A DNA stretch of 64,000 bases from Eutreptiella sp. 'Long Island Sound 2002' (Eukaryota; Euglenozoa; Euglenophyceae; Eutreptiales; Eutreptiaceae). Location: positions 171,313,285-171,377,284 of the forward strand of contig OZ038378.1 of the NCBI GenBank assembly GCA_964036045.1. The letters run 5' to 3'. Under the pieces are notes generated by a model. It ran no database searches. It was not told the DNA's origin and saw only the letters and a program-made list of their open reading frames with translations. The translations under genes were made by a program, and so were the position numbers. Positions 37,001 to 49,000 of the stretch are shown here, one piece after another; the first letter of the stretch is position 1, and every line of letters starts with the position of its first letter.

Positions 37001-40000
37001 CGCCGGCATACACCCCAGAACACGAGAGCACATGGAATTGCAGCTGCAACAACACTTTGACGTCCATAATGGACCCTTCCTGCAGCCCGCACAAAGCTAC
37101 AGACCACACTCTCTATTGGATTTGAACCGGAAAAACGATGGTTCCCAAGAAAGACCCAAAGGCACGGAAACACGGGGTCGCCGTGTTCGGACAAGCCCGT
37201 GTTTGGTCATAGAACGACGATGGTCGTCACCCTCCAGAATCACTCTGGCGCTCTCAACAGTGCAACATGTATCATCCATGCGGCATCCATCAGTTCATGT
37301 TCAAGACCGTGTTTGGACAAAAAGGGGCGAGGGGGGGGGAGGGATACTGCTACACCTAGACCTCACCAGCGCACCAGCTGGTCAGGAACGCACTGCCTGG
37401 GCTGTCAGTGTTGATGCGACACCCCCCCCCCTAGCTATCTGTCGAAACCTGGCGGGGGGGGGGGGGGGCATTCTGGGGGGGATTGGATTAGATTGGATTG
37501 GTGCTTTGCTGTTTTTGGGAGGGCCATCCCGGGGTCACAGGCCACGCGGCCCACTGGGCCCGTGACTCTGGCATGCAAACGGCCCCTTCACGCCCAGGGA
37601 CCCAAAGCCGGCATCCCGTATCCACCCAGTAGGGGCCCCAGTGGGCCCCCCACTCACGCTGCAGAGGCCCAGAGCCAGTGGCCCACTCACCCTGCAAGGG
37701 CCCATAGCCGGTGCCCCACTCACTCCGCAGGGGCCATAGTCGGCACCCCACGCACACTGCAAGGGGCCTCGAGTCGGTGCCCCACACACACCGCAGGGGC
37801 CCAGAGCTGGTGCCCCACACTCACTGTAGCTCACACACAGCTGTGCCCTCGACCTCCCTAGCAAGAGCAACCGGATAGAGAAAGCAGCATGGCGGTCATC
37901 ATTCGAGCAGGTCGTCATTGTGTGAGGGAGCGTCGTTGTGGGACGAAGCCCCCGAGTCCGATGCGGCGTCATCCACACCATCAAGCGGCGCGGTGTCAGG
38001 CCATTCGTCCATACCCATGAGGGTCAGACGGGAGTAGAGGGGTGGGGCAGGGAGAGCCTCGGGGAACGACACATACAGCGAATCAGCCACCCGCACCACT
38101 ATGTAGGCCGCACCATCGTGGCAATGCAAGGGGCGGGGGCAACAGAGATGACAGATGGTACATGTAGGGGGGGGGAGCCCAGCAAAACCGGACATGCCGA
38201 CGGGCAGTGGACAGCGCCCCCTCCCAGTAGCTCCCAAGCCACATTTGACACCGCGCCCAGAGGGCGCCCTAGACAATGCACCAGCGACACCGCCCACTGA
38301 TGAGGCCAACCCGAGTCTGGGGAGGTCATGTCGAGCAGCCACTCGCACCAAAGGTGCGGGGGTAACACCAACCAGGCGACCAGTGCTCCCAGGTATGACA
38401 CCCTGGTAAGATCCCTCTCCGCTGCCAAGACGAACAGGGGACCCCGCGGGAAGTGCACTAGCCCCGACTAGGTCACATACACGTCAGGATAGGGGGTATA
38501 CTGCACCAAACCTGGGAAGGCGGACTCATGGGCGAGGGCCCAGACTGACTGCGGTGAGACACGGCCAGACTCGACACAGCGGACCCACACAGCAGACGGC
38601 CCCGCAGGCACGTCAGAGATAAAAACATGAGCCTCACTATAGCAGGCCTCATGGACAGCCGAGGGGTCGGCCGCTAGCACGCCACGCCACACGAGGTAGA
38701 AGTGGCTACCCAGCCACTCACGGAAGGGGGCGCACCCGTACCCGGCAGCTTGCATGCCCTGTTTGGCCCGAGCATCAGATTGTGCCTGCACTAACGCCAC
38801 CAGCGATTGGGACCCTGAGGTATGCTGTGCCGGTACATAGATCTCCGGTGCACCATTCTGCAGCAGGGCGGCCGCATACCGGAGCCGCAGGGCATCGACC
38901 CACGAGCAGTGGGAGGCACAACCGCGATCCTCACCATAGGTGGCCCCCGTGTTGTCCGCCACGAAGGAACGGACGGAGCTCAAGGGCACCCCCAGCTCAC
39001 CTAGGAGCCACACACGCAGTTTGGGGGGGGGGCGGCTGGAGGGTGTAGGGGGGGGTTCGGCTGCTGGGGGGGAGGGGTTCCCAAGGTGGGGGGGCCTGCT
39101 CGCGACCCACTACTACCACATGCATACCTCCAGGGGGGATGTGTGTCTGGGGGGTTGGGGGTAGGGAGGTGTGTATGCGATAATAGCACTTTTTGGTCTT
39201 TGCCGGGAAGAAAGTCGTAAGGGTCGTTGTGTTGCCCCCCTCCCCCCTTGTTCCCCCACGCCCCCCGATTAGTTTGTGAGAAAAAGTCCTGAGGCCTGGT
39301 TAGAGTTGGGGGTTAAAAGAAAAAATGGATGGACTTCTGCTTAGAGGTCCTTAAAAAGCTCCCCCTCCGAGGAGGAGGACGAGGACTGCATGTGTTGTGG
39401 TTTAGGTTTGGGCACACACAGGTTTGGGTTTGGGCACCATGTTGGCTGTTGAAAGATTTTGCAAGGGGAACCGCCCCTTGAGCACTTGCCTCAGAAGAAT
39501 GCGTAAAAACGTCGTATCCCCAACTCAAGGGGCCACGCCAAAGCGTGGAAGTCCGTACCCCCAACTGGAGGGGCCACGCCAAAGCGTGGGAGTCCGTATC
39601 CCCAACTCGAGGGGCTACGCCAAAGCGTGGGAAAGAGAGACAGAAAGATGAAAGAAAGAACGCAATACGGGCATTCGCCCGTGAAAGAATTTGCGGCTGC
39701 ACTTGGGCCAGGGTTTTGCTCTGAATGCAGGATCTTCACTTCGCAACAAACGACATTTGTATCCCGGAGGGGCGACTACAACTGGTCCTGATGCGACACC
39801 CCCTCTAGCTATCTGTCAAAACTTGCGCGGGGGGGGGGGGGGTCGGCGGGAGGGTTGGGGGGGGGGGGTAATTGGCAGCTTGGCCAAGGGGGGGGGGGCT
39901 GCTCGCAACCCACTACTACCACATGCATACCTCAAGGATGTGTGTGTCTGGGGACATGGGGGTATGAGGTATGTGTGCGATAATAGCTTCTCGTCTTTGC

Positions 40001-43000
40001 CAGGAAGAAAGTCTTAATAAGGACCAAAGGCATAGTACCCCTCTCAACTAAGCATGGCACAAAAAATTTGGCGCCATTGGTGCCATGGCCCCCGCACCGC
40101 TATCTTTCAAAACTCGGGGGGGGGGGGGGGGGGGGCTGGGGGGTGTCACATACAAGGACTGGGCCCGGCTGCCCCCCCCCCCCCCCGCGGGATTTGTATA
40201 GCGCCCCGTCTGGCTAATCTGGCGCTCAAAAGCACTGATGGTTTGATGAAAAAGAAGCATACACCAAAAAAGGGGGGGGGGGCGCCGTTGGCGCCATGCC
40301 CCCCAACCCACTATCTCTCAAAACCTGGGGGGGGGGGGCGGGCTGGGGGGCGTCGCATACAAGGACTGGGCCCAGCCGCCCCCCCGTGTGTCAGTGCCCC
40401 AACTCGGCACACCCCCACCCCCAGGCATGTCTGACATCCGAGGGGTTGCCCGGAATGTGGCTGGACCAGTGGAGGGGGAGGGGAGGGGTGGGGGCGGGGG
40501 TTCCGGCCATGGACCTCATGTTTCATCAGGGCATTCGGGGCGTGGAGCCACGGAAAAGGGGAACGAAAACACGGAACACATCCCCACGTGGTGTATGGAA
40601 GCCACCCGCCGGCGATTCACTCCCAACCACCGTCTCAGCCTGTCCTTCGGCAATGAAACTAAACATCCCTACGCCCATAGGCACACCCGTACTCGCCCAT
40701 CGTCCGCCGCTGAAAGACATCCGCCGGGGGGGGGGGGGGCTCCCCCCTTCCAATGCATCCCTGCCTGGCCCCCGGGTACACACACAAGGAGCACGTAGCC
40801 AAACGCATACCAATCGAAATGCGACGGGTCCCGGACGCGCTTCACGGTGCTGTCCCAGACCTCCTGCTGGTGCACTTGGATCGTGATCAGGGTCTCGACA
40901 TTGGTGCGCTTCATTTTCGTCAGGTCCATCCGCGTGATCTCCGTGAGCTCGTTCTTGATGGCCAGGATGCGCTTGCCGCACTCCCCCACGGCCTTCTTCT
41001 GCTCGGACTTCGGGGCAGAGATGGCCTCCTGCACGTCGGCGGTCCAAAGGAACTGCAGCCCCAGCAGCGTCACCTGCGGTGTGCCCGTGGCAATGCACAT
41101 TGCTGCGGGACGGAGGGGCCGGGCAGGGCTGCGCTTGAGGAGGAGAGGGGCTGAGGGGAGGCTGCAAGAGAGGCTGCAGCAGCGGTTACTGGGGGTTGGG
41201 GAGCGGTTGCAATAAGCGTGCGGGTGGTTGCAAAGTGGTTGGAGGGCAATATGAGGCGGACAAAAGCGATTGGGGGGGGAGCTAGCAGTGATCCTCAAAG
41301 GGGGGGGGGGGTGGCACGAGGCCACGGTGTTGGTTTGCTTGCCTTTGGCGGTGCCTATTGGCCTCTCGCCCTTGCACATTCTGGGGCGAGGGAGGAGTCT
41401 GCGCCCCCCCCCCTCCCCTCTCGAGTTTCTGTTGGTGCATCAACCAAGGCCCACACTGCCCCGGGGGTCTTTTCTGGGCTGCCCTCTGCTGGTGTCAGTA
41501 TCGCCGTGGCGTTTAGGTCGTGGTTGGTGTTGCTGTGGTTGTAGCTGAGGTGTGGGGTGTAGTGGGGGGGGGGGGGGGGTCTGTTCCAAGTGGCGTCAGC
41601 GTTGCGGTAGGTGATGCTGCCTCCTGTGGCACTGGCAACCAAATCAATCCCAACATTCGAGTCCTGATGGGGCTGTGTCCGCCATCGGTGACCCTGTCCC
41701 CCGGTCTCCGGTTCACTTGTGGTCCGGTGGCTGCCAACATCCCTGCCCCACCACTCTTCAGTCCTCCCCACCTCCCCGTGCCCCTGTGCGGTTGTTGTGG
41801 TGTGTGGTATGGGCAGCCCTTCCCCCTGTTGTTGTCGGTGTTAATGTCCACACACTTTCACTGCCAGTTCGGCTGTTATGATGTTTGCGCGGATCGGTTG
41901 TGCCATGAGTCTCACTGGGTCATCCACTATGAAGTGTGTCCCTTCTCCCACGATAAACACTTCCGGTGCCCATATCCTTTCCTCCGGTACCCACACACAG
42001 CTTACCACTACCTGCACCAGGTGGACTGTCTCTGGTCCCAGGAGGTACAGTCGTGTTCCTCCATCCGGGTAGCCTCCTGTCCAACCCCTTCTCCTCTTTT
42101 CCTTCAAAATTCGGTCTCCCTGTAGCCTTAGCAGATTTGCTATGTACCTCCCCAAGGGTCAGTGGTCTGGTCGTGTTTGTGCTGTATCCTTGTGGTGGGG
42201 GCGCCCCTGTCGGCTGTGGTTCTGCCTGCCGAGTTCTTCCTGTGCCCCATGTGTTCTGAAGGGGGCAAAGGGGAGCCGCAACACCCCCTTCTAGCGCAGG
42301 CCTGGGGCCGGGGTCGTGGGCAGGACACTGGGGCCGGGGGCAACAGAGGGGGTCCACCAGAAGCTTCTGGAACCAGCTCACTCGGAGGCGCAGACAGACA
42401 TCGATTTCTTGTCTTTTCTTTGTCTGTCCTCCTCTGTTCTTCTTGCTTCGTGCGTTTTTTTCGGGACCCGAGAATTCCCATGATTTCCTTCTCAAAACTG
42501 TCCATGACAAGTGTTGTGGTCAGGTCCCCTGCGAGCTGTTCTACGCACTAGCCCTGGTGAACGAGTGCGGCACCCGTACCCCTACCTCTCGCACGATGCG
42601 GGGCCCAGAATTCATACAGCGCCGGGGGGGGGGGGGGGGGATTTCGTCCGGGGACAATTTTGTGAGGGGAAATTTTTGAGACACTTCCAAGTTTGGTGCA
42701 GGGCCATCAGACGCAGGAAGCTTCGACACCCCCAACCCTTGGTTCCTTGTGGGCAATCAGTCGTGTGAAAGTTTGGTAGGACCCAAATTTTGAACAACAC
42801 CAACTCATGAGAGATGACAAAAAAAAGAGCAAGGCCCAGGGTGGCTCTCCATTCTGAAGGAGGCCCCAAATTGTGCGAAAAAAATTTTCGTGGGGCAAAT
42901 TTCGACACCAAACTGACAACGAAGTTTTCCCCGCAAACCTGTCCCCTGACGAAGTCCCCTCCCCCCCCCACACACACGCTGTAGATATTTCTGTGGGCAT

Positions 43001-46000
43001 GGGGTATAAGTGGTGGTTGGGGAGTGTTCCTCAGGAGCAGCAATACCGAATCCTTGATGTTTGTGCACCCCAACCCAAGCTCAGGAGGGCCCACTCACAA
43101 GCGAATCAGGGTCGTCTGGTGGTGTGGGCTGCGGCGCAGTACGGGTCCAGTGGATTGGCGTGAGGTGGAGGCTGCAGGGGTGCGCTTTTGATGGCGGCGG
43201 CACGGCCATTGGACGGACATACGGGCACAACGTGAGGGTACTGCCACGTCCCTACTTGCCCCTCGGCCGCAGTGACATCCATCAGGCGCTACTGCCCCTC
43301 AGCAAGGGCCCGAAGGCCTCCGGATGGACGCACCATCCAAGGCTCAGCCCAGTCTCGGTGGTGCGGCAGCGTTGTGTCACGCGGTGCAGTGGCATGGCAT
43401 TGGGACCTTGGCATCGACGGCCGCAGACAAACGCGCGGTGCGGGGGGCACACACCTGCGCGGGGTACTGGTCGATGAAGTTGCGCAGCCCCATGACGTTG
43501 GCGCTGAGCTGTCCAACTTCCCCTGCGCAATTCCGCACAATCTCCTTCACTGTGAACATCATCTCTTGGCACATTTTGTTGAGCCAGTCCTCCACGTTCC
43601 CGAACGCAGGCACCGGTGCCGCCATCTTGACTTCCTCGCCCTCCTGCACGTGGAAGCGCACAGGGGGGCTGGGGGGGGGCTTGGCATGATGCCTGGTTGT
43701 ATTGCTGTCTGCAGCTGGCGGCGCCTCTTGGCCTCTCACCACTTACCCTTGCCCTGAAACTCCTTCCCTCCGTAGCAGGCGGCGCCCATCGGCCTCTGAC
43801 CATCTTGCGCCCTCCCTCTCCCTGCCTGGCCTATCCTTAACTCCCTACACACCCTTCCTTTCCCTTGGCAGGTTGATGTGGGTGCCCTGACGCCCGCGGG
43901 CACGGCAGCATACCCCCCCCCCCCTTGTCCAAGCAACGGTAAATGACCAGAAATTGACGGGACCTACGCCTGGTGTTGCTTGGACACGGGTGTTGCTTAC
44001 GTGCTACACTGTGCATGGCACATGCGGAAAGACATGGTGTACTATTCTGAAACCCAAGGGGGAAAATATGCCACAATGGCTGTCATGCCCCCACCACCAA
44101 TCAGCTTCTTTGACACAGAACATGAACGCCATGCATCTCAAAACCGAGGTATCAGACAGCACACGTAGCGCACAGACAATTCAACAATCCACCGCCTAAA
44201 ACCGTGGTGCGAAAATTGACGGAGCCAACGCCTTGTGTTGCTTGGACCGGGCGGGGGGGGGGGGGTACCTGGCTGATCATCGCCTGGATGCGGAGGCACG
44301 CCGGCAGCTTCTCCGTTGCCTTGGCCTTCTCGAAGACCACCTGGGCCACCCCGTCGAAGATGGACTCCATGTGCGGCTGGATGGCCTGCGGGTCCGAGGC
44401 CTGCGACAAGATCTCGAGCAGCACCCCATCGGACACGAAGTAGAACCGCGGAAACGCGTTGCGCTTCTGCTCGAGGTACGCGCTGAGCTGCCGCTGGCAG
44501 GCGTCCAGCTGGTCCCGCAGGTACGGCAGTCCGGCCAGCAGCTCATTGCCGTGGCAGAACGCCACGACGTTCTTGACCTCGAAGGCCTGCGCGACACGCG
44601 GGTACGCGACACGCGTTGGCTCAATGCAGAGGCTCACGGGGGAAGTGGGGGTCGTCCGGTACCAAACGGTTGGGAGCGGTGCGCCTCCACCGCTGCGTCC
44701 ACTCTGTTAGTGGTCGCACAGACGGGCCGCGGTCTATTTTGGCACCGGCCGCCCCGCGCACACACACCTTTGTCATGATCTTGACCCATTGCTTGTCGAT
44801 CATGGCGAACCGCTTGGCCTCCTGAGGCAGCTGCTTCATGATGTCACCGCCGGCAAACACGGCCTGAGGCAGAAAGGGGGGGGGTCGGCAGAGGCCAAAC
44901 GGGGGGCAGAGGCCAAAGGGGGGGGGGCAGAGGCCAAAAGGGGGGGGGGGGCAGAGGCAAATTGAGAGGGTGACTATTCCCGCAGAAGGGGGGGTGGGGA
45001 CTGGGGAGCATGGACCGGCAGTGAGGGGCGGGGGAGAGGCACGATCTTCGTCCAAATTGTAGGTGATCCTCAGCCGTTGCCAGTGCAGTTGTTGTCTGCC
45101 GGACTGTCAGCGCGCCCTCTGTGTCCGCCCCCTGTGCAGGTGTGCGTGCTGTGAACCCTGCTGGCCAAGCAGTAGCCCACACAGTGATTGCCACCCCATC
45201 CCGTACCGGGAGTTCAGGAGCAAAATCTCCGCGGGTGATGCGTACATCAGCACCGAGGCAATCAGCAGTCCGTGCCTCACTTCACACAGTGTTCAGCTCT
45301 GGCAGCATGCAATTCGCCCCTAAGACCAGCACAGGACTCCGGCCCACGACCCATTCCCCAAGGACACGACCAGGGGCATTGAAGCGACCAGCCAGTGTGC
45401 TACCAGTTCCTGCAAAGGTGCAGCGGTGTGATGCTGCATCAGCGCCACAGCAGCGCACTTTCTTTTGTCCAGAAAACACGAAATTTGGACCGTCCGAAAA
45501 AACTGGGGGGTTTGCCTAAACGAGCATGAGGTCCCAAATTCGCGATCCCATGCGTCCCTTGGGGGGGTGCCCCATCCCTCCTCCCTTTCAAGCGCAATTG
45601 TTGGTGCGGTTGGATGAAGGGATGTGTGGGTGGGTCAAAAGCACTTTCTAGTGATTGTGCAGAGCATGTCCTTTGTTTTTGGATGCTGCATTGGATGAGT
45701 ATCGGGATTGAGGGACAGTGAAATGGTGTATGTGATGTGTTGGCTGTAGCACAATGTACTGCACACAGAGCTTTACCCCATTGAACCAGGGCGGAAGGGG
45801 GGCGTGCAGTTTTGTGGGTGAGGGTGGAATGCGTGCCCCACTGCTCAGAACTGCAGCCAGCTGCCCCTGTGGTGCCCATTCCCAGGCACGCGTGGCAGAG
45901 GTGTCACGTCCAGCCATTCTCAGACCGTGACTTGTGGAGGTGCTCTCCACCAAAACGGGTGTGGGCATTGTAACGCAGGGGCGGCCGGCGTCTTTGGGTG

Positions 46001-49000
46001 CAGTCATGTAGGCTACAGTATCACCTGCTCCACCATATCTGATGCAACGTCCCTTTGCGTTGGAATGGGGCAGCCAGCAACCACCACCACTGAGCGGAGG
46101 TGAGGATGGCTCGATGGTCGGGGTGAGCGTGTGCAGTTTGGCGCAGTTCGTTCCGCCCAAACCGCTAATGTCTGCCCGCTCCGTCTCACCAACCGTTTTG
46201 TTACCGTCAGCCCCCCCCCCCCCCACATACATCGGCTTATGCAACCATCAGTAACCGATTTTGAGACCCCCCCATCCCCCGTTCAGCCTCCTGACGCCTC
46301 AGGCGCATCCCTGGAATAGAGCTTCCGCCACAGTACGCAATGGCCTGCTCCACAACTGTGCGGTGTGGTGCTGAACTCCGTGCACAACAGTGCGACAACA
46401 CCCACACAATTGCGTGTACTCCGGCTCAGACCCCATGGCAAAGGCACGGCAGACTGCGGGTCCTCGTGAACGCCCCTTTCGCCACCCACTCCCTCAAGGC
46501 ACACCTCCAAATACATCCACGTGGCCTGCACCTCCTGCCACAAAGTGATGTTCTCCGAGACCTCCGTGAGCTTGGCCATCCAGCCCTGGACCTCCTCACG
46601 GAACGGCGCCACGTAGCGGGACGCCAGCATGGACCCGATTTGCAGCTGCGACTCCTCCAGCATTTCCTTGATCTGGTTGGTCTCATCGCCCTTGAGGACG
46701 ATGGGCCCTCGGTGCTTGAACTCACCAAACGAGAGTTCTTTGTCATCCCAGTCGCCTACGGCACGGCGTCGCGGTGATGTCATTTGTGGTAAACAGTGTT
46801 AAAAGATAGCACAAAGGGGGGGGGGGGCGAGGGGGAAGATGTGGGAGGAACAGTGCCCAAAATGCTGCACGATTCCGGAAACGAGTACCTCAGCTGTCGG
46901 GCGGTTTGGGGCTGGGATGCTGCCTCAGTGTGACGCCCACGCCCGCAGCTCTACGGGGAGTGCGTGTGGTGTGCCCATGCTTGCGGGCAGTGCGTGTGTT
47001 TGACGTTTGGTTGGTTTCGTTGTGGGGGTTACAGGGACGCGCTTGAAGAGGGGGACGCTTGGGGGGGGGGGGGTCAACAGTGCAAAAGCGGCTTCTAGCG
47101 GTTGGAAAGTGGTTGGAGGCCCGGCGGGTCCAAATCGGTTGGTGGCGGTTGGGACGGAACGAGCTGTCACTTCGGGAAGAGGAGGGCGCCTCCTCCAAGC
47201 GCACGCCTGGCGGCGCGCAGCATCCCCGTTCAGGCCTGCGTGCCTGCCATGGTCATCGGGCACTCTACGCACACCTGCGATGTTGTTCTTCTTGCCCTCG
47301 ATGTCAGCCTCTTTGACGCTGGACAGGGCGATGTCCTCGATGTCCTCCTTAAAGCGCAGCAGCTGCGCGTCCAGAATGTTCTGCAACTTGAACAAGTCCG
47401 AGTCGAGGCGCCAAGAGTGATTGGAGATCTTCATGATCTCCTTCCAGTGCCGGTCCTTCACCGCAGGCACCGCCAGCAGCTCCAGCACCGGCTGCAGCTC
47501 CAAGAAGTCGTCGATGGTCTTCTTCAGCTCCAAATACGCTTCCCAGTCCCGGAGGGACTTGGGCAACCGCTTGCATTGCCCCTGGAACAGCTGCACCTGT
47601 TGTGAGGCGAAAGGGAAATGGGGGGGGGGGGGGCGTTCCAGACAGGCGGGCTGGGCAGGGATGCATTGGAAGGGGGGGCAGGGCGGGAAGAAAATTGCTT
47701 TGCGGGGGGGGGGGGGGATGGCACGGAAGCCCATTTGCTCAACCCCCCCCCCCTCCTTGGTCGCCGTGCCGGGAGGGGGGTTTGGGCTGGGGCTGCCCTA
47801 CCTGCCGTGCCGGGGGGGGGGGGGTCCGACCCCAACATACATGGCTCAAAATGATCCCCACGTCGCGCTGATCATTTTGACTACACATATGTGGGGGAAA
47901 ATTTTTGAGTGAAAAAAATTTTCCGGGCCAAAATTTGTGTTCCGGCGCCTTTGGTGGCAACATCCGTCCTTACACAAAACAAAGGGCCCGGCACGGAAGC
48001 CCATTTCTGGAACCCCCCCTCCCTCCTTCGCCGGGCGCCCATGCCATCCCCCCCCCCCAAAGCAATTTTCGGGCCGCCCAGGTACTCCCCCCCCCCACCC
48101 CGGCAGGGCGCCCAGCCTATGCCCAGCCACTGTCTCCCTGACTGGCGACCTCCTCCAACCGCCTGTCCAACTGCTTCTGGGACCGCCTTTGAGGTCCCTT
48201 CCCTTCTAATGCAGCCCTGGGGCTGGGCACCGCGTCGGACAGCCGATGTCCAGTGCCTCTTTGGTGTGACCTGCATCGAGGCTATTGATGGTGGGTTATG
48301 GTGGGTTGGGGGGGGGGGGGGCTAAAGGCTGGTGGGTCACCGTGTTACACACCTGCGGTCCAGCGTCATGTCTTTTGTGTGGCCTGCGTTCTTTGGGGTC
48401 GTTCGTGGAGAGAGTACGGGTGTGTGTGTTCCATGACCGTACTGGAAGAGTGGGGGGGGAGGGGGACGAAAGCGTGCCATTCTCCACGTTCGCCTTTGAC
48501 GAACCCTGAGTCCCAACACAATGGACCCCGGAGCAGTGGTGATCCAAGTCTGGGTCAGGGTCGCGGATGAAGGAGGGTCGCCAATGGAAGGGACGAGCAA
48601 CGGAGGCGAGGACGGCAGAGGGTGGGTGTCCCGGACAGACATGCCACTATGTCCCTCGGGGGAACTGAGTTTCACTGCGACTCGCTGCGCTGTATCAACC
48701 GATAGTCCACATCACACCTTTACAGACCCCCCACTTCATCTGCGATGTGTATGTTCTGCACATCCATCCGTACGTACACGCGCTTTTCTTGCCGAGCACC
48801 GGCTTGACTACCTCTGCTTTCATGCCTCGGGAGATGGCCACTCCCATCCGCTCCATGCAGCTCGGCTGCGCGCCCTTGACATCGAAGCCCTTGCCCGGCA
48901 GAGGTATAGTCAGTGTTTTGCTCGTGGGGGGCGATCGCCCAATAGCAGCCCTTTCAAATCATTCGCCCAAGTGCGAGGTGCAGCACCCCATCAATGCACA

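Larger units (their letters stand above)
36748..40810. other. Intron 15 of dynein gene (4.1 kb)
   Basis: Contains a GGGGAT repeat (36755-36832), a 37-bp minisatellite, an RNase H-like relic, hairpin minisatellite units, and two direct duplications: 39096-39220 with 39897-40015, and about 40070-40190 with 40281-40390. Confidence 0.7.

Noticed and set aside
36228-37565. Long plus-strand open frame (445 codons) over exon 16
   Set aside because: It is the antisense shadow of the AAA1 exon and GC-rich simple repeats; low-complexity text such as GMGMG runs shows it is not a protein.
48750-48960. Minus-strand open text near [18 protein letters not shown]
   Set aside because: All frames are open in this GC-rich stretch, no family is recognisable and no splice borders fit the dynein protein, which is already contiguous across intron 9.
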